In this document: piece after piece, positions 8,007-13,457 of the stretch
Layout of the letters: each line of letters starts with the position of its first letter
How positions within the stretch are numbered: the stretch's first letter is position 1
Origin: Sulfuritalea sp.
Lineage (GTDB): Bacteria > Pseudomonadota > Gammaproteobacteria > Burkholderiales > Rhodocyclaceae
Reading direction: 5' to 3'
DNA: 13,457 nt
NCBI GenBank assembly: GCA_022843505.1
Contig: JALHNN010000025.1
Coordinates: 1-13,457 of the forward strand
Position numbers and translations under genes: made by a program
Notes under the pieces: model-generated
Seen by the model: only the letters and a program-made list of their open reading frames with translations
Told to the model about the DNA's origin: nothing
The model's database searches: none

Positions 8007-8185
8007 GAAATCCTCGGGGGCGTGTATCGGAAATGCGCATCGTCAGCCGGGCGGCGCGATGGAAAGAGGCGTCTGACGTCGCCTGCAGCGGAATGCTAGC
8101 AAAAAAAACCCCGCGTGGCGAACGCCGGCCCTGTGCCAATTCGGTGCGGCAATGGTAAATTGTTCCTTGTCCCCGGAGCCCCAAC
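8007..8185. promoter_or_regulatory. Divergent control region between trxA and fdxA
   Basis: This 179-bp gap must hold the promoters for trxA (leftward) and fdxA (rightward). Toward fdxA, TGGTAAATT at 8153-8161 is a fair extended -10 about 25 bases before the start codon, with no clear -35. GGAG at 8175-8178 is the fdxA ribosome site. A run of eight A at 8101-8108 lies mid-gap. I find no convincing trxA promoter and no recognisable operator. Confidence 0.45.
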
Positions 8186-8509
8186 ATGACCTACGTCGTT
8201 ACCGAAGCCTGCATCAAGTGCAAGTACACCGATTGCGTTGACGTCTGCCCCGTCGATTGCTTTCACGAGGGCCCCAATTTTCTGGTCATCGATCCGGAGG
8301 AATGCATCGATTGCACCCTGTGCGTGGCCGAATGTCCGGCCGAGGCGATTTTTGCCGAGGATGACGTACCCAAGGGGCAGGAGCATTTCACGGCGCTCAA
8401 CGCGGAGCTGGCGAAGAAATGGCCGGTGATCATCGAGCGCAAGGAACCCCCGGCCGACGCCGACGAGTGGCTGAAGAAGGAAGGCAAGCTGTCCCTGCTG
8501 GAGCGCTGA
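8186..8509 (+). CDS. fdxA: Seven-iron ferredoxin FdxA (3Fe-4S and 4Fe-4S)
   Basis: A small soluble electron carrier with one 3Fe-4S and one 4Fe-4S cluster. The 107-residue protein closely follows the Azotobacter ferredoxin I pattern: C9, C17 and C50 should bind the 3Fe-4S cluster, and C21, C40, C43 and C46 the 4Fe-4S cluster. The extra cysteines C12 and C25 are also kept. The motif order is ACIKCKYTDCVDVCPVDCF, then ECIDCTLCVAECP. The tail beyond about 60 (HFTALNAELAKKWPVI) is the typical FdxA extension. The ATG at 8186 has GGAG 7 bases upstream. Its redox partner is not visible. It precedes aroC by 35 bp, so co-transcription is possible though the functions are unrelated. Confidence 0.97.
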   Translation: MTYVVTEACIKCKYTDCVDVCPVDCFHEGPNFLVIDPEECIDCTLCVAECPAEAIFAEDDVPKGQEHFTALNAELAKKWPVIIERKEPPADADEWLKKEGKLSLLER

Positions 8510-8544
8510 TCCTCCGTTTCTTTTCGTAGTCTGGATTTATTCCC

Positions 8545-9654
8545 ATGGCCGGCAATACCTTCGGTTCGCTGTTCTGCGTCACCTCCTTTGGTGAGTCCCA
8601 CGGGCCGGCGATCGGGTGCGTCGTCGACGGCTGTCCGCCGGGCATGGAGCTTACTGCCGCGGACATCCAGCACGAACTCGACCGGCGCAAGCCCGGTACC
8701 TCGCGTCATGTCACCCAGCGCCGCGAGTCCGACACCGTCGAGATTCTTTCCGGCATTTTCGAGGGCCGTACCACGGGCGCGCCGATCGGTCTCCTGATCC
8801 GCAACGAGGACCAGCGCAGCAAGGACTACGGCGACATCGCGGAGAAATTCCGCCCGGGCCACGCCGACTACACCTACTGGCAGAAATACGGCATCCGCGA
8901 TTTTCGTGGCGGCGGCCGATCCTCGGCGCGCGAGACCGCGGTCCGGGTCGCCGCCGGCGCCATCGCCCGCAAGTGGTTGCGCGAACGTTACGGCATCGTG
9001 TTGCGCGGCTGGATGAGCCAGCTTGGCGATGTCAGGATCCCTTTTACCGACGAGGCGGCGATCGACGCCAATCCCTTCTTCGCTCCGGACGCGGCCATCG
9101 TTGCCGAACTCGAGGCCTACATGGATGCGCTGCGCAAGTCGGGTGATTCGGTGGGGGCCGAAGTCACGGTGGTGGCGCGCGGCGTGCCGGTGGGCTGGGG
9201 CGACCCGGTGTATGACCGCCTAGATGCCGACATTGCCTACGCCATGATGGGCATCAACGCCGTCAAGGGCGTCGAGATCGGCGCCGGTTTCCGCTCGGTG
9301 ACGCAAAAGGGCAGCGAGCACGGCGACGAACTGACGCCGCAGGGCTTCCTCGGCAACAACGCGGGCGGTGTGCTGGGCGGGATTTCCACCGGCCAGGACG
9401 TGGTGGTGCGGATGGCGGTGAAGCCGACATCCAGCATCCGCCTGCCGCGCCGGACCATCAACATCGCCGGCGAGGCGACCGAGATTTGCACCCTGGGGCG
9501 CCACGACCCCTGTGTCGGTATCCGCGCCACGCCGATCGCCGAGGCCATGCTGGCCCTGGTGCTGATCGATGCCGCGTTGCGCCACCGCGCCCAGTGCGCC
9601 GACGTCGATTGCCCGACGCCGAAGATCGCGGGCAGGGCCCCGGGCCACGGCTGA
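8545..9654 (+). CDS. aroC: Chorismate synthase
   Basis: This is the last shikimate-pathway enzyme: it converts 5-enolpyruvylshikimate-3-phosphate to chorismate using reduced FMN, feeding aromatic amino acids, folate and quinones. The 369-residue protein has all three family signatures: GESHGPAIG near the N-terminus (H19), the flavin-site block RGGGRSSARETAVRVAAGAIA at 121-141, and RATPIAEAM near the C-terminus, plus RPGHADYTY with the second conserved histidine. The MAGNTFGSLF start is typical, although no clear Shine-Dalgarno precedes it in the 35-bp gap after fdxA. Its TGA stop overlaps a likely extended -10 element for the next gene. Nothing is missing or unusual in the protein. Confidence 0.98.
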   Translation: MAGNTFGSLFCVTSFGESHGPAIGCVVDGCPPGMELTAADIQHELDRRKPGTSRHVTQRRESDTVEILSGIFEGRTTGAPIGLLIRNEDQRSKDYGDIAEKFRPGHADYTYWQKYGIRDFRGGGRSSARETAVRVAAGAIARKWLRERYGIVLRGWMSQLGDVRIPFTDEAAIDANPFFAPDAAIVAELEAYMDALRKSGDSVGAEVTVVARGVPVGWGDPVYDRLDADIAYAMMGINAVKGVEIGAGFRSVTQKGSEHGDELTPQGFLGNNAGGVLGGISTGQDVVVRMAVKPTSSIRLPRRTINIAGEATEICTLGRHDPCVGIRATPIAEAMLALVLIDAALRHRAQCADVDCPTPKIAGRAPGHG

Positions 9655-9660
9655 TAGAAT
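9652..9660 (+). promoter_or_regulatory. Extended -10 promoter element overlapping the aroC stop
   Basis: TGATAGAAT is TGn followed by TAGAAT (5 of 6 to consensus). Its first three bases are the aroC TGA stop. It would start transcription near 9667, about 35 bases before the YdcH-like gene. No good -35 is visible at the right distance. Confidence 0.45.
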
Positions 9661-9701
9661 TTTCCAAAACCATATCCAAAACCAGATTCAGGGAAGAAAT
9701 C

Positions 9702-9965
9702 ATGCGCGTTGATCACCACGATCTCTATACGGAATTCCCCGACATGCGCGACGCCATCGATGCGCTGAAGGCCGGGGGCGGCTACATCGGCAGCCTGTTC
9801 GGGCGCTACGATCGCCTCACCGGCAAGGTCGAGGATCTTGAGGAACACGACATGCCGGTGGCCGACTTCACCCTCGAGGACATGAAGAAGGCACGGGTCA
9901 AGCTCAAGGACGAGATCTACCACCTGCTGATGGCATTCCGCATCGGCCAGAAACACAAAGTTTGA
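9702..9965 (+). CDS. YdcH-like small protein (DUF465)
   Basis: An 87-residue protein of the DUF465/YdcH type, recognised from the C-terminal pattern YDRLTGKVEDLEEHD followed by DFTLEDMKKARVKLKDEI. It is mostly charged and likely forms a short antiparallel helical hairpin or coiled coil. No biochemical role is established that I can name. The start at 9702 is chosen for AGGGAAG just upstream; the frame is open further up but that region belongs to aroC in another frame. A possible extended -10 precedes it at the aroC stop. Its last codons overlap the TTG start of the MFS gene by 4 bases (TTGA), so the two are probably translated in a coupled way. Confidence 0.85.
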   Translation: MRVDHHDLYTEFPDMRDAIDALKAGGGYIGSLFGRYDRLTGKVEDLEEHDMPVADFTLEDMKKARVKLKDEIYHLLMAFRIGQKHKV

Positions 9966-11119
9966 CCTTCCAGCCGCACGGCCGCCTGGCCGTCTGGTAT
10001 TTCTGGTACTTCGCGTTCATCGGCGCCTTCCTGCCGTATTTCGCGCTTTACCTGCAATCCCTGGGGTTCTCCGCCGGCCGCATCGCGGTGCTGATGTCGC
10101 TCGGCCAGTTCATGCGCCTGCTGGCGCCGCTGCTCTGGAGCTGGCTGGCCGACAGCGGCGGGCATCGCGTGCGCATCGTCGTCGTGTCCACGGCGGCATC
10201 GCTGGCCAGCTTTTCGGTGGTATTCCTCACCGAGGACTTCATCGGCCTGCTGGTCGGGCTCTCCATCCTGCACTTTTTCTGGAGCGCCTCGCTGCCCCTG
10301 GTCGAGGCCCTGACCCTCGGCCACCTGGGCGGCAAGCCCGAGAACTACGGGCGTATCCGTCTGTGGGGCTCGGTGGGCTTCATCCTCACGGTGATGGGCG
10401 TCGGACTGCTGCTCGACGTGGCGCCGATCAAGTCGCAGCTCTGGGTGAGCTGGGCGATACTGTTCGGCACCCTGGTCAGCGCCCTGACGCTGACCGAGGT
10501 CGCGGGCCATGGCAGCCACCCCGCGGGCGCCATCGGTGCCGTGCTGCGCCAGCGCAAGGTCATTTACCTGATGGCCTCGGCGATGCTGATGACGGCGGCG
10601 CATGGCGCGCTCTACGTTTTCTACTCGATCCACCTGGTGAACCAGGGCTACGGCAAGACCCTGGTCGGCTTCCTGTGGACCCTGGGCGTCGTCGCCGAGA
10701 TCTTCGTCTTCCTCTGGATGCCACGGATCTCGATCCGCTTTTCCCTGCGCGCCGTCCTTCTGGCCTGCTTTGCCCTGGCGGTGTTCCGCTTCGCCGTGAT
10801 CGGTTGGGGCGTGGCCTACATCGGGCTGCTGGTGCTGGCGCAGCTGTTGCACGCGGCGAGTTTCGGGGCCCACCACGCGGCCACCGTGGCGGCGCTCAAC
10901 CAGTGGTTTGCGCCGGGGCAGCAGGCACGGGCGCAAGCGCTCTACGGCAGCATCGCCTACGGTGCCGGCGGCCTCGGCGGCGCCCTGCTCGCGGGCTGGA
11001 TGTGGGAAGGCGTCGGTCCGGCGCTGACCTACACGGCCTCGGCGGGGCTTGCGCTGATTGGCCTCGCCCTCGTCTGGCGCGGCGTTCCGGGGGATTCGGC
11101 AGCGGCGCCTGTGCGATAA
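9962..11119 (+). CDS. MFS transporter, HcaT/phenylpropionate-permease-like
   Basis: A 385-residue inner-membrane transporter with about twelve hydrophobic helices in two halves, joined by a polar stretch near residues 180-200. The N-terminal YFWYFAFIGAFLPYFALYL and the loop after helix 2 (SWLADSGGHRVR) are typical of the small MFS group containing HcaT and nucleoside-proton symporter relatives. The later motif NYGRIRLWGSVGFI is also characteristic. The substrate is not predictable, since HcaT-like proteins are widespread in bacteria that do not use phenylpropionate. The start is TTG at 9962, overlapping the previous stop as TTGA; the first in-frame ATG lies inside helix 2. No strong Shine-Dalgarno is seen, which fits coupling to the upstream gene. 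Confidence 0.88.
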   Translation: MTFQPHGRLAVWYFWYFAFIGAFLPYFALYLQSLGFSAGRIAVLMSLGQFMRLLAPLLWSWLADSGGHRVRIVVVSTAASLASFSVVFLTEDFIGLLVGLSILHFFWSASLPLVEALTLGHLGGKPENYGRIRLWGSVGFILTVMGVGLLLDVAPIKSQLWVSWAILFGTLVSALTLTEVAGHGSHPAGAIGAVLRQRKVIYLMASAMLMTAAHGALYVFYSIHLVNQGYGKTLVGFLWTLGVVAEIFVFLWMPRISIRFSLRAVLLACFALAVFRFAVIGWGVAYIGLLVLAQLLHAASFGAHHAATVAALNQWFAPGQQARAQALYGSIAYGAGGLGGALLAGWMWEGVGPALTYTASAGLALIGLALVWRGVPGDSAAAPVR

Positions 11120-11120
11120 T
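11112..11120 (+). promoter_or_regulatory. leuC: Extended -10 promoter element for the leuC operon, overlapping the MFS stop
   Basis: TGCGATAAT is TGn plus GATAAT (5 of 6 to consensus) and contains the TAA stop of the MFS gene at 11117-11119. Initiation near 11127 would give a leader of about 23 bases to the leuC ATG. The -35 region is weak, as allowed for extended -10 promoters. No leucine leader peptide or attenuator fits in this space. Confidence 0.5.
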
Positions 11121-11149
11121 CGCCGGTCCAATTCGCAGTTTTGCACATC

Positions 11150-12556
11150 ATGGCAAGAACCCTTTACGAAAAGCTCTGGGACAGCCACGTGGTCCACGTC
11201 GAAGACGATGGCACGGCGCTGCTCTACATCGATCGCCACCTGGTGCACGAAGTCACCAGCCCGCAGGCCTTCGAGGGCCTCAAGCTGGCCGGCCGCAAGC
11301 CCTGGCGGATCAGTTCCATCGTCGCCACGGCTGACCACAACACCCCGACCTCGCACTGGGAGCAGGGCATCACCGATCCGATCTCGCGCCAGCAGGTCGA
11401 GACCCTGGATGCGAACATCCGCGAAGTCGGCGCGCTGGCCTACTTCCCGTTCAAGGACAAGCGCCAGGGCATCGTCCATGTCGTCGGCCCGGAAAACGGC
11501 GCCACGCTGCCCGGCATGACGGTGGTCTGCGGCGATTCGCACACCTCGACCCATGGCGCTTTCGCCTGTCTTGCGCACGGCATCGGCACCTCGGAAGTCG
11601 AGCACGTGTTGGCGACGCAGTGCCTGTTGCAGAAGAAGTCGAAGACCATGCTGGTGCGCTTCGAGGGCAAAGTCGGCGCTGGCGTCACGGCGAAGGACCT
11701 GGTGCTGGCCCTGATCGGGCGCATCGGCACGGCGGGCGGCACGGGCTACGCCATCGAGTTCGGTGGCTCGGCAATGCGCGGCCTGTCGATGGAAGGGCGC
11801 ATGACGGTGTGCAACATGGCGATCGAGGCCGGTGCCCGCGTCGGCTTCGTCGCCGTCGATGACACCACCATTGCCTACCTCAAGGGCCGCGGCTTCGCCC
11901 CGAAGGGGGACGACTGGGACAAGGCGGTGGCCTATTGGCGTACCCTGGTTTCGGATCCCGGCGCGAAGTTCGATGAGGTTATCGACATCGATGTTGCGAC
12001 GATCGTACCGCAGGTGACCTGGGGCACTTCGCCCGAGATGGTCACCGGCATCGACGGCAGCGTGCCGGCGCCCGAGGACTTCAAGGACCCGGTGAAGAGC
12101 GAGGGCGTGGCGCGCGCGCTGCAGTACATGGGCCTGACGCCGCGCATGCGCATCGACCAGATCGCCATCGACAAGGTTTTCATCGGCTCCTGCACCAACT
12201 CGCGCATCGAGGACCTGCGTGCCGCCGCCGCCGTGGCCAAGGGCCGCCACATCGCCGCCAACCTCAAGCTGGCGCTGGTGGTGCCGGGCTCGGGCCTGAT
12301 CAAGGAACAGGCCGAGGCCGAGGGGCTGGACAAGATCTTCATCGCCGCCGGCTTCGAGTGGCGCCAGCCGGGCTGTTCGATGTGCCTGGCGATGAACGAT
12401 GACCGCCTGAATCCGGGCGAGCGCTGCGCCTCGACGTCGAACCGCAATTTCGAAGGCCGCCAGGGTGCCGGTGGCCGCACCCATCTCGTCAGCCCGGCGA
12501 TGGCCGCCGCCGCCGCGATCGCGGGGCGCTTCGCCGACGTTCGCAATCTGCTGTAA
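11150..12556 (+). CDS. leuC: 3-isopropylmalate dehydratase large subunit
   Basis: With LeuD it forms the cytoplasmic isomerase that converts 2-isopropylmalate to 3-isopropylmalate in leucine synthesis, using a 4Fe-4S cluster as Lewis acid. The 468-residue protein is of normal length. The three cluster cysteines are present: C348 (GSCTNSRIEDL), C409 and C412 (QPGCSMCLAMN). The aconitase-type block CGDSHTSTHGAF and the DHNTPT segment are intact. The ATG at 11150 (MARTLYEKLWDSH) is preferred over an in-frame TTG 9 bases upstream, although neither has a good Shine-Dalgarno. Its TAA forms part of the ribosome site (TAAGGAG) of the lipoprotein gene that follows, then leuD. leuB is not in the window and may come next. 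Confidence 0.98.
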   Translation: MARTLYEKLWDSHVVHVEDDGTALLYIDRHLVHEVTSPQAFEGLKLAGRKPWRISSIVATADHNTPTSHWEQGITDPISRQQVETLDANIREVGALAYFPFKDKRQGIVHVVGPENGATLPGMTVVCGDSHTSTHGAFACLAHGIGTSEVEHVLATQCLLQKKSKTMLVRFEGKVGAGVTAKDLVLALIGRIGTAGGTGYAIEFGGSAMRGLSMEGRMTVCNMAIEAGARVGFVAVDDTTIAYLKGRGFAPKGDDWDKAVAYWRTLVSDPGAKFDEVIDIDVATIVPQVTWGTSPEMVTGIDGSVPAPEDFKDPVKSEGVARALQYMGLTPRMRIDQIAIDKVFIGSCTNSRIEDLRAAAAVAKGRHIAANLKLALVVPGSGLIKEQAEAEGLDKIFIAAGFEWRQPGCSMCLAMNDDRLNPGERCASTSNRNFEGRQGAGGRTHLVSPAMAAAAAIAGRFADVRNLL

Positions 12557-12565
12557 GGAGACATC

Positions 12566-12685
12566 ATGCTGCGCACATTTGCACTCTCGCTGCTGATGCT
12601 GGCCCTGGCCGGCTGCAATACCGTGCAGGGCATCGGCAAGGACCTCAAAAAGGGTGGCGAAGCCATCGAGAAATCGGCCAAGTAA
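12566..12685 (+). CDS. Small entericidin-type lipoprotein between leuC and leuD
   Basis: A 39-codon gene with TAAGGAG 5 bases before its ATG. The protein begins MLRTFALSLLMLALAGC: a short signal peptide ending in a lipobox (L14-A15-G16-C17), so C17 should be lipidated and the mature protein only 23 residues. The mature part, NTVQGIGKDLKKGG followed by EAIEKSAK, matches the entericidin A/B pattern of a small, lysine-rich amphipathic helix. Entericidins in enteric bacteria were described as an antidote/toxin lipoprotein pair under stress control; here there is a single copy with no partner. The stop TAA directly touches the leuD ATG, so it must be translated in the leucine operon. Its role there is unknown. 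Confidence 0.88.
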   Translation: MLRTFALSLLMLALAGCNTVQGIGKDLKKGGEAIEKSAK

Positions 12686-13324
12686 ATGGAAAAATTTATC
12701 AAGCTCGATGGTCTGGTGGTGCCGCTCGACCGCGCCAATGTCGATACCGATGCCATCATCCCCAAGCAGTTCCTGAAGTCGATCAAGCGCTCGGGCTTCG
12801 GCCCCAACGCCTTTGACGAGTGGCGCTACCTGGACCAGGGCGAGCCGGGGCAGGACAACAGCCGGCGGCCGAAGAATCCGAATTTCGTGCTCAACCAGGA
12901 GCGCTATCAGGGGGCGTCCATCCTGCTGGCGCGCAGCAACTTCGGTTGCGGCTCGTCGCGCGAGCACGCGCCCTGGGCGCTGCAGGACTTCGGCTTCCGT
13001 GCCATCCTCGCCGAGTCCTTCGCCGACATCTTCTACAACAACTGCTTCAAGAATGGCCTCTTGCCCATCGTCGTGCCCAAGGCCGAGATGGACGCGCTGT
13101 TCGGACTCACCGAACATACGCCCGGCTATCGCCTGACGGTCGATCTGGCCGCGCAGCTGATCGTGCGGCCCGACGGCCATGCCATCCCCTTCGAGGTCGA
13201 TGCCTTCCGCAAGGAATGCCTGTTGAACGGCTGGGACGACATCGGCCTGACGCTGCGCCATGCCGAAATGATCCGCGAGTTCGAAGCCCGGCGCCGCACC
13301 GAGCAGCCCTGGCTGTTTTCCTGA
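12686..13324 (+). CDS. leuD: 3-isopropylmalate dehydratase small subunit
   Basis: This is the swivelling-domain subunit of isopropylmalate isomerase, partner of LeuC. The 212-residue protein is the usual length, with the conserved N-terminal block NVDTDAIIPKQFLKS, the substrate-contacting loop SNFGCGSSREHAPWAL (about 84-99) and the C-terminal CLLNGWDDIGLTL. The start ATG directly follows the TAA of the lipoprotein gene (TAAATG), with only weak purine-rich sequence upstream, so translational coupling is likely. The gene ends in a repeat-rich gap with no standard terminator, so transcription may continue into whatever follows the window. Confidence 0.98.
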   Translation: MEKFIKLDGLVVPLDRANVDTDAIIPKQFLKSIKRSGFGPNAFDEWRYLDQGEPGQDNSRRPKNPNFVLNQERYQGASILLARSNFGCGSSREHAPWALQDFGFRAILAESFADIFYNNCFKNGLLPIVVPKAEMDALFGLTEHTPGYRLTVDLAAQLIVRPDGHAIPFEVDAFRKECLLNGWDDIGLTLRHAEMIREFEARRRTEQPWLFS

Positions 13325-13343
13325 AAGACATGAATAGAACTAC

Positions 13344-13457
13344 CTTTTCCCCCAACCCCCTTTCCCGTGGAAAGGGGGTGACTGCGGTTCGCGGGCATTG
13401 CCCGCTCCGTAATGTTGATTTGCCGCCTCCTTGGGGCGGCCCTGCGGAGGCGTCATG
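13344..13457 (+). repeat. Hairpin-rich intergenic repeat, copy 2, ending in a Shine-Dalgarno and ATG
   Basis: This is the inverted counterpart of the element at 973-1152. It begins with a perfect 10-bp stem, CCCCCTTTCC / GGAAAGGGGG (13356-13378, 3-base loop), then the shared GCGGGC / GCCCGC hairpin (13391-13405). It closes with a 34-base block (13424-13457) identical to 970-1003. The block contains CGCCTCC facing GGAGGCG, with GGAGG 4 bases before a terminal ATG (13455-13457). That ATG may start the next gene, leuB by usual order, but the window stops there. Against copy 1 it lacks the two extra hairpins at 1074-1126, so the element is modular. Confidence 0.8.

Noticed and set aside
8096..8125. 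A8/T8 tract with a GGCGAACGCC hairpin between trxA and fdxA as a terminator
   Set aside because: On the minus strand the T-run lies 8 bases past a 4-bp stem, and no minus-strand gene is upstream to be terminated.
9962..11119. MFS gene as a true phenylpropionate permease hcaT
   Set aside because: No aromatic degradation genes are nearby, and HcaT-like proteins are common with unknown substrates, so only the family is called.
9917..13261. Minus-strand open frame of 1114 codons opposite the MFS, leuC and leuD genes
   Set aside because: It is antisense to well-recognised genes, has a His/Arg/Gln/Asp-rich low-complexity composition typical of GC-rich shadow frames, and shows no domain. Codon bias of the sense genes explains the absence of stops.
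8186..13324. fdxA to leuD as a novel functional system
   Set aside because: The genes are unrelated housekeeping functions on one strand, separated by apparent internal promoters. Proximity alone does not support a shared role.
13356..13378. Hairpin after leuD as an intrinsic terminator
   Set aside because: The 10-bp stem is strong but is followed by TGACTGCG rather than a T-run on the plus strand. It is better explained as part of the repeat element.

Overview
The window is a GC-rich, densely packed stretch of bacterial chromosome. Every recognisable gene is a core housekeeping type. The run trxA-rho-rpmE, the orn / Ste24-type protease / pterin dehydratase / rsgA block, and a leuC-entericidin-leuD operon together suggest a betaproteobacterium, most likely near the Rhodocyclales. 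That placement is inferred from gene order and protein style, not from a marker-gene comparison. No gap between genes exceeds about 185 bp, and I see no tRNA, rRNA, CRISPR array, phage gene or insertion sequence.

Left part (1-4217). On the minus strand, reading right to left, a tight operon encodes an integral-membrane M48 (Ste24-like) protease, a pterin-4a-carbinolamine dehydratase and the ribosome-assembly GTPase RsgA (10 and 6 bp gaps). A 180-bp hairpin-rich repeat follows, then a WYL-domain transcriptional regulator that is broken: a frameshift sits where about 30 codons of its C-terminal domain appear to be missing. Oligoribonuclease (orn) is divergent from the protease on the plus strand.

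Middle (4218-8006), all minus strand. trxA (thioredoxin), rho (termination factor) and rpmE (zinc-binding ribosomal protein L31) are followed by a clear intrinsic terminator and then a 533-residue ArnT-like membrane glycosyltransferase. The glycosyltransferase stop codon abuts the orn stop codon with no spacer.

Right part (8186-13457), all plus strand. fdxA (seven-iron ferredoxin), aroC (chorismate synthase), a small YdcH-like protein, an MFS transporter, leuC, a 39-residue entericidin-type lipoprotein and leuD follow one another closely. AroC completes the shikimate pathway, and LeuC and LeuD form isopropylmalate isomerase of leucine synthesis. The window ends just after leuD in a second, inverted copy of the repeat that precedes the WYL gene. 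The last bases are a Shine-Dalgarno and an ATG, the possible start of the next gene.

I did not find a wholly new multi-gene system. The observations most worth following are the paired repeats carrying a Shine-Dalgarno inside a hairpin, the lipoprotein gene wedged between leuC and leuD, and the damaged WYL regulator.
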